A DNA stretch of 37,343 nucleotides, taken from assembly GCA_017881345.1 (NCBI GenBank), contig JADGQZ010000279.1, forward strand, positions 1 to 37,343, written 5' to 3'. Source of the DNA: Myxococcaceae bacterium. GTDB taxonomy: Bacteria > Myxococcota > Myxococcia > Myxococcales > Myxococcaceae. The notes beneath the pieces were generated by a model, which had not been told where the DNA came from, made no database searches, and saw only the letters and a list, made by a program, of their open reading frames with translations. Of the stretch, positions 1 to 7,358 are shown piece by piece; the stretch's first letter is position 1, and each line of letters starts with the position of its first letter. The translations under genes and the position numbers were made by a program.

Positions 1-736
1 CTATTCGGCCCCGAGCTTCTCGATGCTGGTGAACTTCACCCGGGTGAATGGCCTCGAGCCTGCACCGGTCCCGTTCCGGAAGGACGGCGACATCGACCCC
101 GACGCGCTGCTCGGCCAGCGCGCGGCCATCACCTACATCTGCAGCCCGAACAATCCGACCGGCAGCGGTGTCTCCGCGGCCTCCATCGAGACCGTGGTCT
201 CGCAGGCCGAGGGGCTGGTGCTGGTGGACGAGGCGTACGGGGAGTACTCGGGTCAGACGGCGGTCGGGCTCTTGCCGCGCGCGCCGCAGCTCCTGGTCAC
301 CCGGACCCTGTCCAAGGCCTTCGGTCTCGCCGGGCTCCGCGTGGGTTACGGGCTCGCCGCGCCCGAGGTGGTCCAGGTGCTGGAGAAGGTCCGCGGCCCC
401 TACAAGGTGAACGCGCTGGGCGAGCGCGCGGCACTGGCGGCGCTCCGCGAGGACGGGCCATGGGTTCGTCGCCACGTCGAGGAGGCGCTGGGCATCCGGG
501 TGCGGCTGCGCACGGCGCTCGGGTCGCTCGGGCTCCGGCCGCTGCCCTCGGCGGCGAACTTCCTCTGCGTTCCGGTGCCCGACTCCGCCGCGCTCGGCAA
601 GGCGCTGCTCGTCCGGGGGATCAAGGTCCGGGTGCTCCGGTCGCTCCCCGGTATCGGCGACGCCTTCCGCGTCGGGGTGGGGCCGTGGGACCAGATGGAG
701 CGGCTGCTGTCCGCGCTGCGCGAGGTGCTCAGGTGA
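1..736 (+). CDS. hisC: Histidinol-phosphate aminotransferase HisC (5' truncated by window edge)
   Basis: PLP-dependent class I/II aminotransferase that converts imidazole-acetol phosphate to histidinol phosphate. The frame is open from base 2 (YSAPSFSM...), so the ATG at 23 is internal and the N-terminal part lies outside the window. Visible signatures are the SPNNPTG segment, LVLVDEAYGEY with the PLP-ring aspartate, the Schiff-base lysine in RTLSKAFGLAGLRVGY, and the C-terminal phosphate-binding arginine region FRVGVG. Its TGA overlaps the GTG of hisH by 4 nt (GTGA), showing translational coupling. The upstream genes, probably hisG and hisD, are not visible. Confidence is high because of both family motifs and operon context. 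Confidence 0.96.
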   Translation, partial: YSAPSFSMLVNFTRVNGLEPAPVPFRKDGDIDPDALLGQRAAITYICSPNNPTGSGVSAASIETVVSQAEGLVLVDEAYGEYSGQTAVGLLPRAPQLLVTRTLSKAFGLAGLRVGYGLAAPEVVQVLEKVRGPYKVNALGERAALAALREDGPWVRRHVEEALGIRVRLRTALGSLGLRPLPSAANFLCVPVPDSAALGKALLVRGIKVRVLRSLPGIGDAFRVGVGPWDQMERLLSALREVLR

Positions 737-1326
737 GGGTGTCGGTCCTCGACACGCGGGTGGGGAACGTCCACTCGCTCCTGAAGGCCCTGGCGGCGGC
801 GGGCGGCGAGCCTCGACTCGAGTCGCGACCCGAGGCCTGTCTCGCAGCGCCGATGCTGGTGCTTCCTGGCGTCGGCGCGTACCCGGCGGCGAGCACCCTC
901 CTGGCCGAGGCACGCGAGGCGGTCCGGGAGCGGCTCCTCGGTGGCGCCCCCGGCCTGGGGATCTGTCTCGGGATGCAGCTCCTCCTGGACGAGAGCGAGG
1001 AGGGCCCCGGAGCCGGACTCGGCGTGATTCCCGGACGGGTAGTGCGGCTCGAGGCGCCCCGCGTCCCCCACATGGGATGGAACCGGGTGGAGGGCGAGGA
1101 CCCCCTCCTGACCCGTTCCGGGCTGAGGACGGCTTACTACGCCCACAGCTTCGTCTGCCGTCCAGTGGATGCAGACGCCGTCCGGGCCACGACGGAGCAC
1201 GCAGGCGTCAGGTTTCCGGCGATGATTCGGTCCAGAGGGATGGTGGGCGTGCAATTCCACCCGGAGAAGAGCGGCGCACCGGGGCTGGCGTTCCTGGCCG
1301 CGGTGCTCGAGGAGGTCGGCAGATGA
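733..1326 (+). CDS. hisH: Imidazole glycerol phosphate synthase, glutaminase subunit HisH
   Basis: Class I glutamine amidotransferase that makes ammonia for HisF in the fifth step of histidine synthesis. The GTG at 733 overlaps the hisC stop (GTGA) and gives 197 aa, the usual length; the track ORF from 460 is an unrelated extension. The nucleophile is Cys78 in GLGICLGMQ, and the other triad residues are His176 and Glu178 in GVQFHPEKS. The glycine-rich oxyanion strand is LPGVGAY. Its stop overlaps the hisA start by 4 nt (ATGA). It acts as a 1:1 complex with HisF, encoded two genes downstream. Confidence 0.97.
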   Translation: MRVSVLDTRVGNVHSLLKALAAAGGEPRLESRPEACLAAPMLVLPGVGAYPAASTLLAEAREAVRERLLGGAPGLGICLGMQLLLDESEEGPGAGLGVIPGRVVRLEAPRVPHMGWNRVEGEDPLLTRSGLRTAYYAHSFVCRPVDADAVRATTEHAGVRFPAMIRSRGMVGVQFHPEKSGAPGLAFLAAVLEEVGR

Positions 1327-2033
1327 GGGTCTTTCCAGCGATCGATCTACGGGGTGGGGCCTGCGTCCAGTGGGTGGGTGGCGTCCCGGAGGCCGAGAAG
1401 ATCCGTCTTCCGGACCCGATCGAGGTCGCGCACCGGTGGAAGACGGCCGGCTTCAAGGCGCTCCATCTCGTGGACCTCGACGCGGCGCTCGGTACCGGCT
1501 CGAACGCCGCGCTCATCGCCACGATCCTGAAGGACTCCGGGCTGGAGGCCGAGGTCGGCGGAGGCGTGCGCGACGCCGAGTCCATCCAGCGGCTGCTCGA
1601 TCTCGGCGCCCACCGGGTGATCATCGGAACGCGGGCGCTCGAGGATCCGCGCTGGCTCGAGGAGATGGCCTTTCGCTTCCCCGGGAAGCTGATGCTCGGC
1701 GCCGATGCACGGGGCCGCCAGGTCGTCACCCGGGGGTGGACGCGCACCCTGACCCAGGACGTCGGCGCGCTGGTCGCCGGCGTGGACGCCCTTCCTCTCG
1801 CAGGCATCCTGGTCACCGCGGTGCACGTCGAGGGACTGGAGGGGGGGACCGACCTCGCCCTCATGTCCGAGCTGGTGGAGACCAGCGGGCATCCCGTCAT
1901 CGCCTCCGGCGGGATCGCCTCGATGGACGAGCTGCGGAAGCTGTCCGCGGCCGGCGTCGCGGGCGCCGTGCTCGGGATGTCGCTCTACACCGGCAGGATC
2001 GACGCCGCGGCCGCCGCGCGAGAATTCCCGTGA
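1323..2033 (+). CDS. hisA: ProFAR isomerase HisA
   Basis: (beta/alpha)8-barrel isomerase of phosphoribosylformimino-AICAR phosphate (Amadori rearrangement). The ATG at 1323 overlaps the hisH stop and gives 236 aa. It begins MRVFPAIDLRGG with the catalytic aspartate Asp8. The second catalytic aspartate is in LMLGADARG, followed by the RGW segment. Phosphate-binding glycines are in EVGGGVRD, IIGTRAL and IASGGI. It ends in a 4-nt GTGA overlap with hisB. It is homologous to HisF three reading frames on, but the sequence details (VGGGVRD, GADARGRQVV) fit HisA. Confidence 0.96.
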   Translation: MRVFPAIDLRGGACVQWVGGVPEAEKIRLPDPIEVAHRWKTAGFKALHLVDLDAALGTGSNAALIATILKDSGLEAEVGGGVRDAESIQRLLDLGAHRVIIGTRALEDPRWLEEMAFRFPGKLMLGADARGRQVVTRGWTRTLTQDVGALVAGVDALPLAGILVTAVHVEGLEGGTDLALMSELVETSGHPVIASGGIASMDELRKLSAAGVAGAVLGMSLYTGRIDAAAAAREFP

Positions 2034-2575
2034 CCGTCCGGCTGGTGCGCGAGACGAGGGAGAGCCGCATCGAGGTGGAGATCGGTCCGGGGGCAGATCC
2101 GGCCCGCATCGAGACCGGGAAGCCGTTCTTCGACCACATGCTCGCCACGTTCGCGCGGTACGCCGGGCTGAGCCTCGGCGTGCGGGCGCGCGGGGATCTG
2201 ACGCACCACCTGATGGAGGACGTGGCCATCACCGTGGGCCTCGCCTTCCGGAAGATGATCCCCGCGACGGCGGCGCGCTTCGGCGAGCGCACCGTGCCCA
2301 TGGACGATGCGCTGGTTCAGGCGGCGGTGGACGTGGGCGGGCGTGCTTACTACCGGGGCCGGCTCCCGAACGCGCTCTACGAGCACTGGATGCGGAGCTT
2401 CGCCGAGAACGCCGGGGCCACGGTCCACCTGCGCGTGCTGCGCGGGCGCAACCGGCACCACGTGGTCGAGTGCGCGTTCAAGGCGCTCGGTCTCGCCCTC
2501 CGCGATGCCCTGGCCGAGGGCGGGACGGTGTTCAGCCTCAAGGGCTCGGTGAAGGTCACCGAGGGCGGCGGCTGA
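2030..2575 (+). CDS. hisB: Imidazoleglycerol-phosphate dehydratase HisB (monofunctional)
   Basis: Mn-dependent dehydratase making imidazole-acetol phosphate. The GTG at 2030 overlaps the hisA stop and gives 181 aa, the length of the dehydratase domain alone. Metal and substrate ligands are visible: FFDHML (His36), HHLMED (His59, His60, Glu63, Asp64) and HHVVE (His143, His144, Glu147). There is no HAD-type phosphatase domain, unlike the bifunctional E. coli enzyme, so a separate histidinol-phosphatase is needed; the HisN-like gene downstream fits. Its TGA overlaps the ATG of hisF by one base. Confidence 0.96.
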   Translation: MTVRLVRETRESRIEVEIGPGADPARIETGKPFFDHMLATFARYAGLSLGVRARGDLTHHLMEDVAITVGLAFRKMIPATAARFGERTVPMDDALVQAAVDVGGRAYYRGRLPNALYEHWMRSFAENAGATVHLRVLRGRNRHHVVECAFKALGLALRDALAEGGTVFSLKGSVKVTEGGG

Positions 2576-3336
2576 TGCTGGCGCCGCGCATCGTGGCCTG
2601 CCTCGACGTGACCGGCGGCCGGGTGGTGAAGGGGACGAAGTTCGTGGACCTCCGCGACCAGGGGGACCCGGTGGAGCTGGCCGAGGCCTACGGCCGGGAT
2701 GGGGCGGACGAGGTCACCTTCCTCGACATCTCGGCGACCCCCGAGCAGCGGGCGACCCTGCTCGACGTGGTCCGCCGCACGGCAGAGCGGCTCTTCGTCC
2801 CGCTCACGGTTGGCGGTGGCATGCGCTCGGTCGACGACGTGGAGCGGGCGCTCCGGGCAGGCGCGGACAAGGTGGCGCTGAACTCGGCGCCGGTGCGTGC
2901 GCCCGAGCTCTTCTCCGAGTGCGCACGGCGCTTCGGGGCACAGTGCGTGGTGGCGAGCATCGACGCCCGGCGCTCGGGTGACCGCTGGCAGGTGGTGGTC
3001 GGCGGCGGGCGGACGGCGGTGGACCTGGATGCCATCGAGTGGGCGCGGGAGGCCGAGCGGCGCGGGGCGGGGGAGATCCTCCTCACGAGCATCGACCGCG
3101 ACGGCGTGCGGACCGGCTACGACCTCGCCCTGACCCGCGCGGTGGCCAGCGCGGTGCACGTCCCGGTGGTCGCGTCCGGTGGCGCGGGCGAGGCCGAGCA
3201 TCTCCGTGCTGTGCTGCAGGACGCGGGCGCCGACGCGGCGCTGGTGGCGGGGATTCTCCATGACGGCACGACCACCGTGCGGGCGCTGAAGCAGGCGCTC
3301 TCGGCGGCCGGCGTGCCGGTGCGCGGCGAGGCGTGA
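2575..3336 (+). CDS. hisF: Imidazole glycerol phosphate synthase, cyclase subunit HisF
   Basis: Cyclase half of IGP synthase, using ammonia channelled from HisH. The ATG at 2575 sits in a TGATG junction with hisB and gives 253 aa, the standard length. The two catalytic aspartates fall at the canonical positions Asp11 (ACLDVTGGRVVKG) and Asp130 (VASIDAR). Phosphate-binding loops are TVGGGMRS and VASGGAGE, and the DRDG motif is present. The junction with the next gene is again overlapping (GTGATG). Confidence 0.97.
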   Translation: MLAPRIVACLDVTGGRVVKGTKFVDLRDQGDPVELAEAYGRDGADEVTFLDISATPEQRATLLDVVRRTAERLFVPLTVGGGMRSVDDVERALRAGADKVALNSAPVRAPELFSECARRFGAQCVVASIDARRSGDRWQVVVGGGRTAVDLDAIEWAREAERRGAGEILLTSIDRDGVRTGYDLALTRAVASAVHVPVVASGGAGEAEHLRAVLQDAGADAALVAGILHDGTTTVRALKQALSAAGVPVRGEA

Positions 3337-4106
3337 TGAGCGAGGCACGGTCGTGGATGGAGGCGGCGGAGGCGGTGGCCCGGGTGGCGGGAGGGGTCGC
3401 GCTGCGCCACTACCACCGTGGGGTCGTGGTGGAGACGAAGGGAGACGGGACGCCGGTCTCGGTGGCGGATCGCGAGGCGGAGGAGGCCGCGCGGCGCTGG
3501 CTGGAGACGCACTGCCCGGAGGACGGCATCCTCGGCGAGGAGCTCGGGTCGACGCGGCCCGACGCTCGCCGCCGGTGGATCCTCGACCCGATCGACGGGA
3601 CCAAGACCTTCGTGCGTCGCGTGCCGCTCTGGGGGACCCTGGTCGCCCTGGCCGAGGGTGAGAAGGTGCTCGCCGGCGCGGCGTTCTTCCCGGCGGTGGA
3701 CGAGCTGGTGGTCGCGGCGCAGGGGGCCGGGTGTCTCTGGAACGGGAAGCCCGCCCGGGTTTCCTCGGTCTCGACGCTCTCCGAGGCGGTCACGCTGACG
3801 ACCGATGCCCGGATGGGGACCCAGGCGCAGCTCCGTGGGCTCGAGGCGCTGTCGTCCCGGGCTGGCCTCGTCCGCACCTGGGGCGACTGCTACGGCTATC
3901 TGCTGGTCGCGACCGGCCGGGCGGAGGCGATGACCGACTCGGTGATGGCGCCCTGGGACGCGGCCGCGTTGCAGCCGATCATCGAGGAGGCGGGTGGGGT
4001 GTTCACCGACTGGAGCGGAAGGCGGACGGCGTTCGGCGGGAGCTCGGTGGCGACCAATGCCGCCCTCGCCGCCGAGGTCCGCGCGGCGCTCGGGGTGGAG
4101 CGATGA
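3336..4106 (+). CDS. hisN: Inositol monophosphatase-family histidinol-phosphatase (HisN type)
   Basis: Mg-dependent phosphatase of the inositol monophosphatase superfamily, 256 aa from the ATG at 3336 (a GTG directly before it at 3333 is an alternative). Metal-site motifs are present: GEE (67-69), DPIDGT (84-89) and APWDAA (205-210). The segments PLWGTLVAL, GDCYGY and FTDWSGR resemble the HisN subgroup rather than true inositol phosphatases or CysQ. It lies inside the his operon, overlapping hisF and hisIE, and HisB lacks a phosphatase domain. I therefore infer that it dephosphorylates histidinol phosphate. Superfamily membership is certain; the substrate is inferred from context. Confidence 0.9.
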   Translation: MSEARSWMEAAEAVARVAGGVALRHYHRGVVVETKGDGTPVSVADREAEEAARRWLETHCPEDGILGEELGSTRPDARRRWILDPIDGTKTFVRRVPLWGTLVALAEGEKVLAGAAFFPAVDELVVAAQGAGCLWNGKPARVSSVSTLSEAVTLTTDARMGTQAQLRGLEALSSRAGLVRTWGDCYGYLLVATGRAEAMTDSVMAPWDAAALQPIIEEAGGVFTDWSGRRTAFGGSSVATNAALAAEVRAALGVER

Positions 4107-4690
4107 CGCTCGACTTCGACAAGGGAGGCGGACGGGTGACCGTCGTCACGCGCGATGCGCGGACCGGCGCGGTGCTCATGGTCGCCCACGCCGACCGCGA
4201 GGCGTTCGCCCGGACCGAGGCCACGGGCGAGATGCACTACACCTCGCGGACCCGCGGGCTGTGGCGAAAGGGCGAGACCAGCGGGAACGTGCAGAAGGTG
4301 GTGCGGCTCACTCCCGACTGCGACTCGGACGCGGTGCTCGCCGATGTGGTGCCGGCGGGTCCGGCCTGCCACGACGGGACGACCTCCTGCTTCCGCGAAG
4401 CGGGCGAGGCGTCCGGGGCCTTCGCCCGGCTCGACGCCGTGGTGCGCGCGCGCTCGGAGTCGAGCGAGGCCGAGAAGAGCTACACGCGGAAGCTGCTCGC
4501 CGACCGGAACCTCCGGCTCAAGAAGCTCGGCGAGGAGACGGCGGAGCTGGTGACGGCGTGTGCCGACGGTGACCGGGAGCGTGCGACCGAGGAGGCCGCG
4601 GACGTCGTGTATCACCTGACCGTGGCGCTCCGGGCGCTGGGGGTCGGGCTCGGTGACGTCGCCGCGGCGCTCGACCGCCGGGCGCGCTGA
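4103..4690 (+). CDS. hisIE: Bifunctional phosphoribosyl-AMP cyclohydrolase / phosphoribosyl-ATP pyrophosphatase HisIE
   Basis: The ATG at 4103 overlaps the hisN stop (ATGA) and gives 195 aa. The N-terminal HisI domain (about 1-110) has the MHYTSRTRGLWRKGETSGN signature, the metal ligands in DCDSD (Cys73 with flanking aspartates), and Cys89 and Cys96 of PACHDGTTSCF. The C-terminal HisE domain (about 120-195) is an all-alpha pyrophosphohydrolase with KKLGEETAELV and EEAADVVYHL providing acidic Mg ligands. It carries out the second and third pathway steps. It is the last gene of the operon in this window, followed by a hairpin at 4749-4781. Confidence 0.97.
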   Translation: MTLDFDKGGGRVTVVTRDARTGAVLMVAHADREAFARTEATGEMHYTSRTRGLWRKGETSGNVQKVVRLTPDCDSDAVLADVVPAGPACHDGTTSCFREAGEASGAFARLDAVVRARSESSEAEKSYTRKLLADRNLRLKKLGEETAELVTACADGDRERATEEAADVVYHLTVALRALGVGLGDVAAALDRRAR

Positions 4691-4748
4691 GTCCGTTGCA
4701 GGTCAGCCCGGCCCTTCGGAGGACTACGAACGAGCCAGCCGATCGGAT

Positions 4749-4781
4749 GCGGGGTGCGGTTCGCTTGCGCGAGCACCCCGC
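4749..4781. terminator. Strong hairpin between his operon and sigma module
   Basis: A perfect 9-bp inverted repeat (gcggggtgc / gcaccccgc) with a 15-nt loop lies in the 113-nt gap between hisIE and the anti-sigma gene. No U-run follows on either strand, so it is not a textbook intrinsic terminator. It may end the his transcript, or form part of the leader of the next operon, ending 22 nt before the GTG start. Confidence 0.5.
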
Positions 4782-4803
4782 CCTCTGAAAGAAACGACGA
4801 CCC

Positions 4804-5625
4804 GTGACCCACCAGGAGTTCCTAGAACAGGTCGACGCGTATGCCCTCGGGGCGCTGGACCCGGTGGAGGCGCGCGCACTCGAGGCGCACCTCGCCAGCG
4901 GCGGCCCCCATCCCGGCTGCGAGGCGGCGCTCGCCCGTGCGAACCAGGTCGTCGCGGATCTCGCCTCGGACCTCGAGCCCGTCACTCCACCGCCCCGTGT
5001 CTGGGAGGCCGTCGCGCGTTCCATCTCCGGCCCGGCATCCCCGCGGGCGCCCGCGCCGCTCCGGGCTCCGCCGCGTCGTCGGGCCCCGGCGTGGGCCTAC
5101 GCGATCGCCGCCGCGGCGGTGCTCACGCTGGTGGTCAGCGGCCTCGGTGTTCGCGAGGCACGCCGCTCGGAGGCCCAGGCCAGCGCCACCGCCGCCGCGT
5201 GCGCCCGTGAGCTCGCCGAGGCGCGCATCGACGTGCTCCGCAAGGAGGACGCGCTCCAGCTCCTCGTCGAGCCGGGGACCCAGCTGGTGTCGCTCAAGCC
5301 CACACCAGACGCGAAGGGTCCGCTCGCCCAGAGCTCGGGAGTCGTGATCTTCAACAATCCGCGCGGTCGGGCCCTCTTTCTCGGCAAGAGCTTCCCGGGT
5401 GAGCCCACGCGCGATTACGAGCTGTGGCTGATCCGTGACGGGAAGACGATCGCCGCCGGCCTCCTTCCCCCCGGTCCCGACGGACGCGTCTTCGCCGACG
5501 TTCGCCCGGAGGTCTTGACGGGCGGCCGGCCGCAGAACTTCGCGGTTTCCCTGGAGCAGAAGGGCGGCGTGACGGGCACGCCAGTCGGCCCGGTCATCTT
5601 CCTCGGAGCAGTCGCCTCGCCATGA
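4804..5625 (+). CDS. RskA-like transmembrane anti-sigma factor
   Basis: 273 aa from a GTG start. The N-terminal part (1-75, DAYALGALDPVEARALEAHLASG) matches the sigma-binding region of RskA/zinc-finger anti-sigma factors, but the HxxxCxxC zinc motif is degenerate (His29, Cys39). A Pro/Arg-rich linker leads to one membrane segment (about 96-116, AWAYAIAAAAVLTLVVSGLGV). After it comes a coiled region and an extracytoplasmic domain (about 165-273) with the RskA pattern RDYELWLIRDGKTIAAGLL. It should hold the downstream ECF sigma factor inactive at the inner membrane. Unusually, it precedes the sigma gene, with which it overlaps by 4 nt. Family assignment is firm; the signal is unknown. Confidence 0.88.
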   Translation: MTHQEFLEQVDAYALGALDPVEARALEAHLASGGPHPGCEAALARANQVVADLASDLEPVTPPPRVWEAVARSISGPASPRAPAPLRAPPRRRAPAWAYAIAAAAVLTLVVSGLGVREARRSEAQASATAAACARELAEARIDVLRKEDALQLLVEPGTQLVSLKPTPDAKGPLAQSSGVVIFNNPRGRALFLGKSFPGEPTRDYELWLIRDGKTIAAGLLPPGPDGRVFADVRPEVLTGGRPQNFAVSLEQKGGVTGTPVGPVIFLGAVASP

Positions 5626-6161
5626 GCGCCTCCACCGAGGAGGGAGGGGTGCTCGAGGCCATCCGGCACGGCGACTCGCGCGCGCTCGAGGACCTGTACC
5701 GGCGCCACGCCCCGCGCATCCACGCGCTCCTGCTCCGGATCCTCCGCGAGACCGCGGATGCCGAGGAGATCCTCCAGGAGACCTTCGTCGATGCCTGGAA
5801 GCGCGCGGGTGAGTACGCGCCGTCCCGCGGCTCGGTCGAGGCCTGGTTGATCACCATCGCCCGGAGCCGGGCCATCGATCGCATTCGCCACCGGGGTGCG
5901 CGACTGCGCCTGGTCCGGCAGACCGAGCAGCTGGCCCCCGCAGAGCCCCCGCCCGCTGACCCTCCGGACGTCCACGCCCAGACCCGCCTCCGCCGGGCCC
6001 TCGGGACGCTCCCGCCGGAGCAGCGCCGTGCGCTCGAGCTCGCCTACTGGGAAGGGCTCTCCCAGAGCGAGATCTCGGAGCACACCGGGGACCCGCTGGG
6101 CACGGTGAAGACCCGTGTTCGCCTGGGTTTGCAGAGGCTCGCCGAGCTCCTCACTGGCTGA
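5622..6161 (+). CDS. ECF-type RNA polymerase sigma factor
   Basis: 179 aa, starting at the ATG that overlaps the anti-sigma stop (ATGA). The sigma-2 region (about 21-95) includes LYRRHAPRIHALLLRIL, the DAEEILQETFVDAWKRA core-binding segment and WLITIARSRAIDRIR for -10 recognition. An acidic/Pro linker follows, then the sigma-4 helix-turn-helix (about 122-177, LPPEQRRALELAYWEGLSQSEISEHTGDPLGTVKTRVRLGLQRL). There is no sigma-3 region, so it is an ECF member. It is probably controlled by the co-encoded membrane anti-sigma and may drive the four downstream genes, though I could not find an unambiguous ECF promoter. Confidence 0.94.
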   Translation: MSASTEEGGVLEAIRHGDSRALEDLYRRHAPRIHALLLRILRETADAEEILQETFVDAWKRAGEYAPSRGSVEAWLITIARSRAIDRIRHRGARLRLVRQTEQLAPAEPPPADPPDVHAQTRLRRALGTLPPEQRRALELAYWEGLSQSEISEHTGDPLGTVKTRVRLGLQRLAELLTG

Positions 6162-6196
6162 CACATCCAGGAACGCGCGTCGCCCGTAAGAGGTGC

Positions 6197-7282
6197 GTGC
6201 ATCGAGCCTTCGGGTCGAGACCGTTCGCTGCCGTGCTCGTCACGACCGCCGTGGCGCTCGCTCCCGCGACCGGCCGGGCGCATGCGCTGAGACTCTCCCG
6301 CGGCGAGTGGTCGATGGAGCAGGGCCGGGTCGAGGCGCATCTGACCTTCCTCCGTGAAGAGCTCCTCCTGCTCGCCGCCGAGAGGGTCGACGAAGGGACG
6401 GCAGAACGGGCCGCGCTCGAGCGCGTGGTCGTCTCCGACGTGCGCCTCGCGGGACAGCGGTGTGAGCTCCAGGAGAGCGGCCTCCATTCCGTGGAAGGAG
6501 ACGGGTCGCGCATCGACCTGCGCTGGCGCTGTCCCCCGTCTGGTGCGCTGTGGACGGTGCAGCTGCCGTTCCTGTCCGAGCTCTCGCCTGGTCACACCCA
6601 CCTCGCCCGCGTGACCGCGGAGGGGCAGACCGTCGAGCGCGTCGCACGGGGATCCCTCCCCAGCTTCGAGGTCGAGGCTCGCCCCTCGGTCTTCCACGCG
6701 CTGGGTCGCTTCTTTCGCCTCGGCGTGGAGCACATCTTCACCGGGTACGACCATCTGGCGTTTCTGCTGGGGCTCCTCCTCCTCGGGGGAACGGTCTCGC
6801 AGCTGGCGGGTATCGTCAGCAGCTTCACGCTCGCTCACTCGGTGACGCTCACCGTGGCCGCTCTCGGGGTGGTGTCCTTGCCCTCGGCGGTGGTCGAGCC
6901 GGCCATCGCCGCCAGTGTGGTGGCAGTCGCGGCCGAGAACCTGTGGGCGCTCCGCCGGAGCGCCGACTCTCCGGCCCGTGTCGCCGAGGCGATCGGGCGC
7001 CGCTGGCGGCTGACCTTCTGCTTTGGCCTGGTGCATGGCTTCGGGTTCGCGAACGCGCTGCGCGAGCTGGAGCTCCCACGCGCGGCCCTGGCCGCCGGCC
7101 TGGTGTCGTTCAATCTCGGGGTCGAGACCGGTCAGCTCCTGCTGGTGCTGGCCACGGTGCCGCTGCTCCGTGCGCTCGGACGGCTCTCCGGCGCCGGCCG
7201 GCCCGGAGCGCCCGCGCTCTCCTGGTCCATCGCCGGGCTCGGGCTCGTCTGGTTCGGGCAGCGGATCGCAGGGCTCGGGTAG
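6197..7282 (+). CDS. HupE/UreJ-like multi-spanning membrane protein with periplasmic N-domain
   Basis: 361 aa from the GTG at 6197, which has a weak AAGAGG close upstream. Residues 1-30 are a signal peptide (ends GRAHA). Residues 31-165 form a likely periplasmic beta-rich domain. From about 172 on there are some six to seven membrane helices with the conserved HupE/UreJ histidine motifs EHIFTGYDH (His179, Asp185, His186), FTLAHSVTL (His214) and GLVHGFGFA (His280). HupE and UreJ relatives are linked to nickel uptake in hydrogenase and urease clusters, but no such enzyme is encoded here, so a metal substrate is only a guess. It lies 35 nt after the sigma gene. Confidence 0.85.
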   Translation: MHRAFGSRPFAAVLVTTAVALAPATGRAHALRLSRGEWSMEQGRVEAHLTFLREELLLLAAERVDEGTAERAALERVVVSDVRLAGQRCELQESGLHSVEGDGSRIDLRWRCPPSGALWTVQLPFLSELSPGHTHLARVTAEGQTVERVARGSLPSFEVEARPSVFHALGRFFRLGVEHIFTGYDHLAFLLGLLLLGGTVSQLAGIVSSFTLAHSVTLTVAALGVVSLPSAVVEPAIAASVVAVAAENLWALRRSADSPARVAEAIGRRWRLTFCFGLVHGFGFANALRELELPRAALAAGLVSFNLGVETGQLLLVLATVPLLRALGRLSGAGRPGAPALSWSIAGLGLVWFGQRIAGLG

Positions 7283-7301
7283 GTCGAAGGGCCCCGTACA
7301 T

Positions 7302-7331
7302 CCGGAGGCAGGGGGCCGTTCGTACCTCCGG
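7302..7331. promoter_or_regulatory. Inverted repeat upstream of propeller lipoprotein
   Basis: In the 76-nt gap before the lipoprotein gene there is a perfect 7-bp inverted repeat (CCGGAGG / CCTCCGG, 16-nt loop), partly overlapped by a second one (CGTTCG / CGAACG, about 7317-7338). It lies just before a strong ribosome site AGGAGGG at 7347-7353. It could be an operator or an mRNA hairpin; no promoter was identified. Confidence 0.35.
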
Positions 7332-7358
7332 CCGAACGAAGGAATCAGGAGGGTTCTC

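Noticed and set aside
6162-6196. GGAAC...CGT as an ECF promoter before the HupE-like gene
   Set aside because: The two boxes are only 10 nt apart, not the roughly 16-17 nt needed, so I do not call an ECF promoter.
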